Made by a program: the position numbers and the translations under genes
Assembly (NCBI RefSeq): GCF_021134715.1
Contig: NC_060019.1
Span: 2,480,001 to 2,544,000 of the forward strand
Direction: 5' to 3'
DNA from: Daphnia pulex
Taxonomy: Eukaryota > Arthropoda > Branchiopoda > Diplostraca > Daphniidae
Length of the DNA stretch: 64,000 nt
Shown: positions 37,959-47,517 of the stretch, one piece after another
Layout of the letters: the number at the start of each line of letters is the position of its first letter
Position numbering within the stretch: the stretch's first letter is position 1
The notes under the pieces: model-generated
The model's input: only the letters and a program-made list of their open reading frames with translations
Told to the model about the DNA's origin: nothing
The model's database searches: none

Positions 37959-38952
37959 AAACAAAAAAATGACCATAGTGAATAATAACGATAAGCCAGA
38001 ATCTAACAAATAGCTACAGTGTGGGAACTGGGTAAGATTGAAAACCAGAAATTTCCCGATGTAAGAAGCTTCATCATTGTAGAGATGGTTCCATTAATCG
38101 AAATAATTACCCTTTCTTTGTTCGGTTAAAGTCTATTTTAACAACCCACTTTTTACTACACTTTTTAATTTGATTTTACTTAATTCCTAATTATTCTCTA
38201 TAGAAACTCGTAGTTTTACTTCAATACACCAATTATTGTATTATACTAATGTATTATACTTTATACTTTACTTAATGGCACAACTCCGCGGATGAACACA
38301 CACGCATGAAGGTTGGTATTGTACTGGTTGAAAACTAATTTTATGAACGTTGTCAGATTAATGCAACATTGCCATTTAGTACAATATTGATTTCGGTGAT
38401 ATAAAGACAAAGAATGCTGGCTTGACATAACATTTCGTAGTTCAATGGTATGGTTCTGGGTAAGTGAATTAGAGGGTCGTGGTTCGGGACTGGTTCAAAC
38501 TTTTTATGTGATTATATGTAAATAAGATTAATAAAATTATTTAGTAAAGTATCTTTTCATTTAATTAGTACATTATAATAAAGTACAGAATATTTTCAAT
38601 ATCAAGTATCAAATAAAACGAGTGATTAGTTTAATTTACTGTACTAAATAGTTCTGGTAAATATAATAAGCAGCTTTAAATTACCAATTTGTAACCACTC
38701 CAAAAATATCATTCTTATTTTATTCATGTAATCATAAGTTGTGGGTAACACAGTGTTAGCGTAATACATTGTGAATTTTAAGGTTCTAAATTGGTATTCA
38801 CATTATTTTAATTTAGTATTTTACTTTGCTATACAGTCTACTGGATATTCACATTATAATTGAAGTAAGTTAAGTAAAGGAAGTTAACTTGGTGCTGGGT
38901 TGATATTATTGTGTTAGTTACAACTTTGTCATTGTTCTTGAAAGATGTCGTC
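37959..38952. other. AT-rich region with tRNA-like modules
   Basis: TTTACTTTA-type sequence alternates with degenerate tRNA-like stretches. At 38446 TAGTTCAATGG is a perfect A-box match, followed by a GGTTC motif. At 38742-38805 a weaker version occurs. No protein gene is seen. This is the landing site of the LINE at 38966. Confidence 0.4.
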
Positions 38953-38965
38953 TAATGGTTCATGG
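38953..38965. repeat. Target-site duplication, left copy (LINE)
   Basis: TAATGGTTCATGG directly precedes the LINE and recurs directly after its (TAA)n tail at 45192-45204. Confidence 0.85.
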
Positions 38966-39920
38966 TTCATCGTCTGCTACAGCCTCGACGTGTTGTGATT
39001 CTGTGCTCCCGAATTTTTGGATTTTGTGCTTTTTCTGGTTTGTTTTCATCAGTAGTCTTGGATTTATCTCGTTTGCGAGAGAATCTGGACTCTGCAGAGT
39101 ATCTTTTTTTCTATAGTTCTCAATTTCTTTTTTACCCTTTTCTCGTTTGTTTCCTTCGATCTACTGTCTGTGTATAAAAGCCCCCCCCCCTTCCAGCTGA
39201 TCTGTCAGTGGCCTGACGGATAAGTTTTTCTTTTCAGTGTTTCTTTTCATTTCTTTTCTTCTATCTTTGTATCACACCCTTCTGCTGCCTTCTTATTTTT
39301 TCTACTTCGTCTTAATTTCTTTTTCTTATATCAGTTTGGCTTAATTGTGTTTTTTTGTTTATCTCCCAATTAGTAGACTCTCTTGTGATCGTGATCGTGA
39401 TCGTGATCGTGATCGTTCTTCAGCTATAAAGGAATTCATTCATCAATCGTAAGTTGCGAAGTTCTAGTTTCAAATTTTTTTAAACAGGAAGTGTGTGGTG
39501 AAATTCCACCCCGTCCGGTCTGGTTCTAAGCATAACTGGAAAAGGCTTTGTCCCCTAGTTTATTGCTCTAAAGAGCTAAGATCTCCGGTGATCTTGCTCC
39601 TCCTCCCTGGGCGAGTGGCAAGGCCAGCTTCTCAATCCGTTCTCGTGTCGTGGGCTTCCGAGTGGAGCGCCGGAAACCTTCTGGTGGAGACCTTGGGGGG
39701 GATTGAGTACTGGTCACTCTGCTCACGCCTGGTTTGAGGGGTGAGGGAACGGGGGATAGTGTAATCTCTTCGACGCCGTACTCGTCTTGCCTGTCCCTCC
39801 CAGTGTCGAAGAGGATCGTCCATCTCTTTCTTTCTCTTCCTTCTCGCTACTTGATTCCCTTTTTATAAGGGCCCTGATCTTAATTGCTAGCCACTAACTT
39901 TCTCCACTTCCTTAAGATTG

Positions 39921-41474
39921 ATGGGAGATGATGATGATGATCCAGGCGGAGATCCCTCCGTCTGGGGTCATACTTCCCTGGCTCTCAGTATCAACACACC
40001 TTCTCTTAGTCAACCCACCTTCTGCAAAGCTTGCACCCTTCCGTTCGTTCCGATAGACTCTAGATACAAATATTGCGTGAATTGTAGAGCCACAATGGTG
40101 TCCAAAATGAAAACGTCCGGCACTAAGAGAGATAGCTCTGCAGCTCAGTTTTCCCTCCAAGAGTCAAATTTGTCCAAACAGCAGAAAGATGATAATGATG
40201 ATAACTTCCCCTTCCAATTCGACAAAGCTTTCGGAATGGATGTCGATTCATTCCTTGATCTAACCTCAGCAGAGCAAACGCTCAAACTGAAATCCTTTTT
40301 TGCCAAATTGGAAGAAGAGGCAGTCTCTGTCAAATCTGAAAAGACTTTAATGTCAAGGAAAATCGAAAAACTTGAAAAAGTAATCGAAAATAGAGCCACT
40401 CTCCAAAGCGAATTAAATCTAGCCAAAAAAGATCTTTTAACTGCCAAACTATCTCTTGCTGACAAAGACATCCGGCTCTTTGATCTGCAATCGTCTGTCA
40501 ATTCAGCTATAACACCGTCTTTGATCACACCCCATTCAGCTTCAAACCCTCCAACTAGCAATCCCTCCGCTCGTAAACAGTCTTTGGTACCTCCTTCCGT
40601 TTCAGGTTCTAATCTTTCCAACTCGCACGGCGCAAACCATTCCCATTCTTCAGACAGTTACGCTACAGCGGCAAAAATGAGGTCCAGAGACGTTAGACCT
40701 GTACTTATGGCAAAGATAGGCCCCCTAACTAACCCATCTAGTTACTCTGAGTCAGCCGTAGAATCCATCCTCGGACTCCAAACAGATGGCCCTATTGCAC
40801 AGGACATCAAAATAAAAAATGGCAACTTAGTGATGCGTTTCAACACGGCTGCGGATAGAGATGAAGCCAACAATCGTATAAATGCCCACCAATCGAAGGG
40901 ATATAAACTCTTTGACAGAGTTTACGTTCCCACCACCCCCTTCCCTCTGCTTGTCCATTTCAATAACCTTTCTCAACGTACCTTGGCAGAACGGTCTGAT
41001 GACCTCGAGATGAAAATAGCTAAGGAAAAATCTCTCATTTCCCAAGTCGAGTCTAGCAACCCATCTCTGATGGGCTGTGTTGTCTCTGCCAGGGTTCTTA
41101 GAAGCAGCCCTAATTCTCATTCTTATCTAGTCCGTCTATGTGTTAACTCCTCGGCACTTAAAAAGTCTATCTTAGCTGGTGGTCGTATCTTCCTCGAAAA
41201 TAAGGCCCATCGTGCGATTGATGTTGATGTCGACAAAGAAGTTAGGCGATGTCTCAAGTGCCAAAGATACGGTCATATCAAGCACTTCTGCAAATCGTCT
41301 TCGACAGTATGTGGATGCTGTTCTCTGGATCACGAAACCTCCACTTGCACGGTCCCTAAATCAAGTTTTAAATGCCCGAATTGTCAAGGAAACCACGAGG
41401 CAGGGCACACGAGCTGCAGTGCTCAGATAGCCGCAGTTTCGAGATACACCGCTCTATTCTCTTCCAATGACTGA
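39921..41474 (+). CDS. LINE ORF1, Gag-like protein with three zinc knuckles
   Basis: 517 residues counted from the first ATG. The N-terminus is acidic and has a CKAC...CVNC pair. A coiled-coil-like, Lys/Glu-rich stretch spans about residues 110-180, and a Ser/Asn-rich linker follows. The C-terminus carries a run of CCHC-type knuckles beginning at residue 444: CLKCQRYGHIKHFC, then CGCC...H...C, then CPNCQGNHEAGHTSC. This is the ORF1 plan of I/Jockey-group elements, where the protein binds element RNA. The stop TGA overlaps the ORF2 start within ATGACTGA. Confidence 0.9.
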   Translation: MGDDDDDPGGDPSVWGHTSLALSINTPSLSQPTFCKACTLPFVPIDSRYKYCVNCRATMVSKMKTSGTKRDSSAAQFSLQESNLSKQQKDDNDDNFPFQFDKAFGMDVDSFLDLTSAEQTLKLKSFFAKLEEEAVSVKSEKTLMSRKIEKLEKVIENRATLQSELNLAKKDLLTAKLSLADKDIRLFDLQSSVNSAITPSLITPHSASNPPTSNPSARKQSLVPPSVSGSNLSNSHGANHSHSSDSYATAAKMRSRDVRPVLMAKIGPLTNPSSYSESAVESILGLQTDGPIAQDIKIKNGNLVMRFNTAADRDEANNRINAHQSKGYKLFDRVYVPTTPFPLLVHFNNLSQRTLAERSDDLEMKIAKEKSLISQVESSNPSLMGCVVSARVLRSSPNSHSYLVRLCVNSSALKKSILAGGRIFLENKAHRAIDVDVDKEVRRCLKCQRYGHIKHFCKSSSTVCGCCSLDHETSTCTVPKSSFKCPNCQGNHEAGHTSCSAQIAAVSRYTALFSSND

Positions 41475-44400
41475 TAGGGTTTCGTCACTATCCTGCCTTC
41501 AAATCAATCTTAGGCACTGTAGAGCAGCCGCTCTCTCCCTCTCTCAATTTATTTTGGACTCTGGTTTCGATATAATTCTTATCCAAGAACCGTATGCCAC
41601 CTTCAATAACGGCATCGAAGTAAAATATATCCCTCCTGGATACGTCTGTTTCCACAATCTAACTAAAGATCATGCATACGGAGCTGCCGTTTTCGCAAAA
41701 GCCTCCCTCATGGCCTCGCCTTGTCCCTGGGGCGCCACAAACTCCATTAGCGGTATAAGAGTCAAGATCAAACGCAAAGAGATTTTCTTCTTCTCCGTCT
41801 ATCTCCGTCCTAGTCTTCCCATCATCCTTTCTTCATTCAATAGTCTGCTATCAGAACTGTGCGCTAATACTAGACACTCAGTCTTCGGTTTGGACACCAA
41901 CGCCAAAAACAAACTCTGGAATAGCTCAGGTACAGACTCCAAAGGTCTGGACCTAGAATCGCTGTTTCAATCTTTTCAGTTAAACATTGCCAATGCCAGC
42001 TTGGACAGCCTATCTCACAAGCCCAGTAACACGTCGTTTATTGACGTCTCAGCCTTCGGCGACTCGCTTAACCTACACAACTGGAGATATCCCGACTTCC
42101 CTTCGCTGTCAGATCATCCGTTTATTGCTTTCTCGGTGTCCATTCAATCTCTAGATTCGTCCAGCACCACTCATCGAGGTGTAGGCAACTCGCTCCCTCG
42201 CCCCGAATCGTGCAACCTTGAACGTTTCACTACTTTACTTCGCCTTCAGTCGCATAATCTTCTTGCCAAATCATCTACTAACAGTCTTCATAGTACTAAC
42301 GACATCAACACATCTATCACTCTTCTTACCGATTGCATCAGATCGTGTGCCATCAAAAGCAAAAATACAGCGTCTCAATCTTTAACCCAGCCAAAAAAAA
42401 TGCCTTGGTGGAATAGGGAACTCTGGTCTCTTCGCCACGATCTCAGGATTGCGTACAAGAATAGGTCTCTTCTTAAATCACCCGAAGCAGAACTCGAATA
42501 CAGATTAATCAAATCCAAATACCAACAAGCTCTGAGGTCTCATAAGAGGGTCTCATGGAAAGATTTCTGTTCTGCTAATTTCAATGGCGATATTTTCGGA
42601 GCGTTAAAAAAAATAACCCAACCACCCCCTTCCAATGGCCTTCCCCAAAAACTGAGCTCTCTTGGATCTGTTTTCAGCTCTCAGAATCAAATTATGCAGT
42701 GTCTCGCCGACAACTTCTTCCCAAAACAACCTATCACATTACCTCAACACTCCTCGTTAGAATCCGAAGTTTATAGACAACTGAACAGCGGCCTCCCATT
42801 AGACTATTCTCCACCTATAACTTTGGTTGAAATCCGTGAGAACCTGAAACAACTAAAAAATACCTCCACTCCAGGATCAGATGGTCTCTCGATGATCTGG
42901 CTAAAGCTTAGTATCGAGCACGTTATGCCTCTTATCGAATCTATTTTCAATGCCTGCGTCTCTCTCAATTACTTCCCACCTTCCTGGCGATCAGCCAAAG
43001 TAATTGTTCTGAAGAAACCAAACAAAGACTGTTACGAGACTGTCAGCAGTTTCCGTCCAATCAGCATCCTTAACAGTCTATCTAAACTATTCGAAAGAAT
43101 CCTCCATACGAGACTGAAGAAATTAGCAATTGACAATCAATGGTTTAGCCACAATCAGCATGGCTTTCGTGAGGGCAAGTCCACAGAAACTGCGGTTTCA
43201 GATCTAGTCAATCATATAGAATGTAGTTGGAAAGCAAAGAAAACGGTAGCGTGTGCTTTTTTAGATATCAAGAGTGCATTCGACGCTGCATGGCACCCAA
43301 TGATTTTACGTGGACTCATCTGCAAAGATTGTCCAATGTACCTTGTAAAGTTAATTGAGGCTTTCCTTCTTGATCGCACCGCCACTACCTCGTCCGGTGA
43401 TGAAGAACTTTGTACCACTCTCGAAGTAGGTTGCCCCCAAGGGAGCATTTTGTCACCATTCCTTTGGAACATCCTTCTCGAATCTCTATTCCTACTCTCC
43501 TTCAATTTTGACTTCATAATCATTGCATATGCCGACGACATTTTGCTATGTGCCACCAGTGTCTTAGCTCACCTAGCAGTCAGCAACCTCCAATTAATGT
43601 GCAACTCTGTGGTTGATTGGGGTCTAAACTCTAAACTCTCCTTTAATGCACTCAAAACTGTGTTTATGGTTTTCTCTCGTAAACAATTTGATCGATCTGC
43701 TTTCTGCCTTGTCATAAACAACGTTAGCATCCCTCACTCTAGAGAATGTCGCTATCTAGGTCTCATAATAGATGAGAAACTGAACTGGCGGGCCCACATT
43801 GCTAAAATTTGTACGGAGGCAACCAAAACCTTCAATACTATCAAAAGATGCTTCCGGCTATCCTGGGGCCTCTCACGCTCCAAACTTCTCCTCCTCTACA
43901 ATGCGGTAATCATTCCAAAAATCTCGTATTGCTGTCCGTGTTGGGTTTCCGCAACCAAATTCTCCTGGTGCAGGAAGAAGTTGCGCAGTTTTCAGCGACC
44001 AATTGCTACGAGCATCTGTCGAGCCTTCAAAAGCACGTCTGGTCAGACGGGCTTCGTTCTGGCTTCGACAACTCCATTAGACCTTAAACTTATTGAAATC
44101 ACTTGTAATAGGTTCTTGGCGGGTGCTCCAATTCCAGTCTCTTCATCGTCGGTGATCGCAATCCTAGTGGAAAAAGCGAGATCGGCAATGGTCATCGCTA
44201 GTCGTCCAGATCCTCCCTCCCTTTCAACAATAAAAGCCACCACAAGAAGATTAATCTTAAATCAATGGAACGAAGAATGGTCCATCTGTACTTCCGGCTG
44301 TCTTACTAGAGAATTCTTCCCATCTATCCAATCCGCTCTTACATTGAACAAACTCAACCCCTCTTTTGAAGTTATACAAGTGCTATCTGGACACTCCTTT

Positions 44401-44658
44401 CTTTATAAATTTCTACACCAGATCAAAGTTCAATCTTCTCCACTCTGCTCTTGTAACCAGGACGATGAAACAACTCAACATTTCCTTTTCTCATGCTTTA
44501 AATTTTCACAGCAGCGCGCTGCTCTGATCAAGGCCGTCAACATAACTTCCTTACACTGGCCACCCAATCTAAATGAATTTGTATGCAACACCATACTTTG
44601 GAAGGCCTTCGTGACCTTTATAACCCAAACTAAAAGATTGGTGAAGCCATCCAGATAA
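41467..44658 (+). CDS. LINE ORF2, endonuclease-reverse transcriptase
   Basis: 1,063 residues. The N-terminal AP-endonuclease-like domain shows QINLRHCRAA, IQEPYA (about residue 41) and SDHPF (Ser215-Asp216-His217). The RT domain shows STPGSDGLS, RPISILNSLSKLFERI, HGFREGKST, AFLDIKSAFD, GCPQGSILSP and YADD at residues 688-691. A C-terminal Cys/His motif (C-x-C...H-x4-C, around residue 995) closes the protein, as in R1/Jockey elements. All catalytic motifs are intact. Translation probably depends on reinitiation at the 8-nt overlap with ORF1. Confidence 0.93.
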   Translation: MTDRVSSLSCLQINLRHCRAAALSLSQFILDSGFDIILIQEPYATFNNGIEVKYIPPGYVCFHNLTKDHAYGAAVFAKASLMASPCPWGATNSISGIRVKIKRKEIFFFSVYLRPSLPIILSSFNSLLSELCANTRHSVFGLDTNAKNKLWNSSGTDSKGLDLESLFQSFQLNIANASLDSLSHKPSNTSFIDVSAFGDSLNLHNWRYPDFPSLSDHPFIAFSVSIQSLDSSSTTHRGVGNSLPRPESCNLERFTTLLRLQSHNLLAKSSTNSLHSTNDINTSITLLTDCIRSCAIKSKNTASQSLTQPKKMPWWNRELWSLRHDLRIAYKNRSLLKSPEAELEYRLIKSKYQQALRSHKRVSWKDFCSANFNGDIFGALKKITQPPPSNGLPQKLSSLGSVFSSQNQIMQCLADNFFPKQPITLPQHSSLESEVYRQLNSGLPLDYSPPITLVEIRENLKQLKNTSTPGSDGLSMIWLKLSIEHVMPLIESIFNACVSLNYFPPSWRSAKVIVLKKPNKDCYETVSSFRPISILNSLSKLFERILHTRLKKLAIDNQWFSHNQHGFREGKSTETAVSDLVNHIECSWKAKKTVACAFLDIKSAFDAAWHPMILRGLICKDCPMYLVKLIEAFLLDRTATTSSGDEELCTTLEVGCPQGSILSPFLWNILLESLFLLSFNFDFIIIAYADDILLCATSVLAHLAVSNLQLMCNSVVDWGLNSKLSFNALKTVFMVFSRKQFDRSAFCLVINNVSIPHSRECRYLGLIIDEKLNWRAHIAKICTEATKTFNTIKRCFRLSWGLSRSKLLLLYNAVIIPKISYCCPCWVSATKFSWCRKKLRSFQRPIATSICRAFKSTSGQTGFVLASTTPLDLKLIEITCNRFLAGAPIPVSSSSVIAILVEKARSAMVIASRPDPPSLSTIKATTRRLILNQWNEEWSICTSGCLTREFFPSIQSALTLNKLNPSFEVIQVLSGHSFLYKFLHQIKVQSSPLCSCNQDDETTQHFLFSCFKFSQQRAALIKAVNITSLHWPPNLNEFVCNTILWKAFVTFITQTKRLVKPSR

Positions 44659-44685
44659 AAAAACTCAGTTCTTTTTATCCCATTT

Positions 44686-44980
44686 GCAAATTCTTTTCGG
44701 CCGTGTCTACTCGTCACAATCTCTGGTACCTCGACCGGGGCTTGCTACTTTGCAGTACCCAGCCTCAGGACGAGAGGTACCAGTAAGATGTTACAGTTCT
44801 TAGTCGTTTGAGGCCTTTATTTTTTTTTTCCACTTTTTGCTAATTCTTTTTCTTTTTTCGGCCGTGTCTACTCCACATAATCTCTGGTGCCTCGACCGGG
44901 GCTAGACGTACGTTACAGTACTCAGCCTCAGGACGAGAGGTACCAGTCAGATGTTTTTTAGTCGCTCGAGGCCTTTCTAC
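44686..44980 (+). repeat. Duplicated segment in the LINE 3' UTR
   Basis: Two copies (about 44686-44819 and 44838-44980) share TTCGGCCGTGTCTACTC, TCTGGTACCTCGACCGGGGC-like sequence, CAGCCTCAGGACGAGAGGTA and the GAGGCCTTT end. Each can fold internally (GGTACC...GGTACC). It may be a structured RNA recognised by the reverse transcriptase. Confidence 0.75.
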
Positions 44981-45191
44981 ATCTTTATACCCCCTTTCAT
45001 AGCATTCTATCTTCTCTCTCTTCCTTTATCTTCATAAATCGCCATACATTACCACCCGTTCATTTCGTGCGTTTATTTCATATTCCCTTTCCCATCTCTA
45101 GTCCAGTGTTGTATTCGTTATTTTTATACTTCTGACTGTAATATACGGGTAACACTCGCCTTAAGACGAGTAACACACCCTCTAATAATAA

Positions 45192-45204
45192 TAATGGTTC
45201 ATGG
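45192..45204. repeat. Target-site duplication, right copy (LINE)
   Basis: TAATGGTTCATGG after the (TAA)n tail matches 38953-38965 exactly; its first TAA overlaps the tail. Confidence 0.85.
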
Positions 45205-45256
45205 CAATTTTTCCCTTCAACTAGTGTAATTATAAACAATTATAGGGTTGGGCTTA

Positions 45257-46597
45257 ATGGATTCTATACAAAGTGTAAAAAAACAAACATCACAAATCAA
45301 ATCAATCATTCCATTTGAATTAATTCGATGTACTTCTTTTCAACTTTTTATGATATGTGTTTCGTTATCACCCATGGATTTATATAAATACTTGGTGGAA
45401 ATTGGATTTATAGATAATACCTATGCATCTATTTGTAAGAATTGCAAAGGACAGCTTAGTATAGTAAGTAAATTATTTTTGTTACAATGATCAGACATTA
45501 ATATTTTGTTGATAGATTTCGTTTACCAATGCCATTGACGGTATTATATTCAAATGTAATCACACGGTTTTTGCTGATGGTAGTAAAATTAAAAGGAAAA
45601 AATGTGACAAAAATATTCAATTCGGACTAATTCTTGGTTTTTTGGGTCCCATTTAACTATTTTTGAAATATTATCTTTAACTTACTACTGGTGGCACGAA
45701 TTGCCTCTTAATTTCATTGTACATGAATTGAGTCTCGGTAGGTTAATTATTATACAATACTTTTCTACTGTATTACATTATACTGTTTTTGTTTAGCTCA
45801 TGGAACTCCCATTGATTGGGCTAGTTTTTGCCGTGAAGTAGCGGAGGATATAGTAATTAACAATTCAGAGAAAATTGGAGGAGTTGGTGTAGAAGTAGAA
45901 ATTAATGAATCTAAATTTGGAAAAAGTATAGTGTTATATATATGTTGTTGTCATTTGTTTGATATAATTACATACATCTTTATATAGGGAAATATAATCG
46001 TGGAAAAAGAGTTGATGGTGTTTGGGTTTTTGGTGGAGTGGAAAGAGGAACAGGAAGGTGTTTTCTAGTGGTTGTTCAAAATCGCACTGCAACCACTTTG
46101 CTAGCTGTCATTAAAGAGTGGATTAAGCCTGGAACCACCATAATTTCTGACTGTTGGAAGTCATATGACATCATCCAGTAATTTCTATTTATTTTATAAT
46201 CGATTTTAATCATGGTTTTAATTACATTACTTTACTATATTATACTTTACTTACTAGGGATCATAATGATTACAAACACCTTACAGTAAATCACAGCGTT
46301 AATTTTAAGGATCCGATTACTGGTGCGCATACCAATCAAATAGAAGGTATTATCCTTATTAATTTCATAGTATCAAATAAATTAAGCAATTTTCTATTAG
46401 GACTATGGAATTTAGCAAAGAAAAGTTTGCCAGAAACTAATCGAAACAAAAAAATGTTTGCTGGTTATTTGGCCTCATTCATGTTGCACAGTAAGTGGAA
46501 AAAAGAGGATGGATATTCCATGTTTATGAATTACGCAGCCAAACTATATTCTAAAGATGAAGAAGATGATATTGTTAAACGTGCAAAAAAGCTATAA
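45257..46597 (+). pseudogene. Intron-split Merlin/ISXO2-type DDE transposase, probably inactive
   Basis: Exons 45257-45463, 45516-45737, 45797-45925, 45988-46177, 46258-46346 and 46401-46597 are joined by short GT...AG introns. The protein follows the ISXO2/IS1595 family: a zinc-ribbon-like start (CKNCKGQ), SWFFGSHLTIFE, the catalytic core VEINESKFGK, NRGKRVDGVWVFGGVER, IISDCWKSYD, VNHSVNF and HTNQIEGLWN. In the DDE triad the second Asp and the Glu are present, but the first reads Asn (VEIN where the family has VE(I/V)D). Exon 2 also needs a one-base shift between KCDKNIQF and NSWFFG. In animals this family is the Merlin transposase. Introns and the changed catalytic residue suggest a dead copy or a domesticated protein. 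Terminal repeats were not found. Confidence 0.78.
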
Positions 46598-47142
46598 TAT
46601 ATTCCAATAAACTGTATGCTTCAATCTTATTTTTTCATAACATTACTTTACTTTACTTAACTACAGTAATTTGAAATTCAGCAATGTTTATATTCATTGC
46701 TCGAGTCAAAACTTGATTGTGTTGTACTCTAAAATAATTTAAGAGATATTAAAGTTAACACTTTTTATACTAATTTCAAACTAATTATTTCACCTGACTA
46801 TAATATAGTTAATTCATTGGTATAATGGTGTTGTTGTTTGTTTGATTTGAAGTATCATCAAAAAGTCTTGGCGAAGCAATGGATAAGCAATATGTGACTT
46901 CGATCGCCTAAGAAAGTATAATTTAGTAACGTACAAGAATATAAGAAACTAAAAAGAGAAAACAAACAAAATTAGTAAAAAAAGAGTGTTGATTTATTTG
47001 CTTTAATGTACTTGTTAATTTTCTGCATTTAGCAAATCTATAAACATTTCCCACGCAAAAAAAGAATTATATATATTTTTCTTATTAAATACTGTTCAAA
47101 TAATCGCAAAAATTTAAATAATAGAGATTAAGATTTAAAGAA
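46598..47142. other. Non-coding gap
   Basis: AT-rich sequence. A weak tRNA-like stretch lies near 46815; nothing else is supported. Confidence 0.4.
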
Positions 47143-47503
47143 GATACGAGTAACCTGAGCCCCGTTCAAATCCGGGGAACTTTTGTCTAGCGTAAAGTCG
47201 GACTATTTTGCTATTCGCTTTTTTGTAGCTTATTCATCTGCCCGTAATAGATTTTATCGTGGAAAATCTGCCCAGTACCTTACTTGAAGATTTTGTCATC
47301 ACGGCGATGCTATAGAAATCTGGTGGTGATGCTGGTTGTTGCGTCATCAAAGATTGCGTCATCACGGCGACGACATCTGGTGGTGATTTGTTTGGGCATG
47401 TTTGGGCATGTTCCATTTTGGGGGAGGAGCCTGTGTTGACACATTATGCGTGGCATGAATAAGCCCCTCCCCCAAAAGCTTGTTCTTTTATTATATATGG
47501 ATT
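47143..47503 (+). repeat. Dispersed repeat family R2, copy 1
   Basis: It matches 58812-59171: ATACGAGTAACCT, GTTCAAATCCGGGGAAC (B-box-like), AATCTGCCC, TTGTTTGGGCATG repeated, and GGGGGAGGAGCCTGTG with an inverted CCCCTCCCCC. It ends at AGCTTGTTCTTTTATTATAT. It also shares the GTCATCACGGCGA / ATCTGGTGGTGAT core with family R1, so the two are related or nested. Confidence 0.8.
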
Positions 47504-47517
47504 TTTATTTAAAAAAT

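Larger units (their letters stand above)
38966..45194 (+). mobile_element. Full-length I/Jockey-superfamily non-LTR retrotransposon
   Basis: About 6.2 kb, bounded by a 13-bp target-site duplication. The 5' UTR is ~950 nt and includes a GTGATC hexamer array (39388-39418) and a C-tract. ORF1 and ORF2 overlap by 8 nt and both are open from start to stop. The 3' UTR contains a duplicated segment and the element ends in (TAA)n. Open ORFs plus a near-perfect duplication indicate a recent, possibly still mobile copy. No RNase H domain is seen. The clade within the I/Jockey/R1/LOA group is not resolved. Confidence 0.93.

Noticed and set aside
39388..39418. CRISPR-like or regulatory array (GTGATC repeats)
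   Set aside because: Simple hexamer microsatellite without spacers, inside the LINE 5' UTR.
43212..43556. Minus-strand open frame inside LINE ORF2
   Set aside because: Shadow of the reverse-transcriptase frame; no independent signature.
45257..46597. Bacterial insertion sequence (ISXO2) as such
   Set aside because: The coding parts are split by short GT...AG introns, which fits an animal Merlin-type gene.
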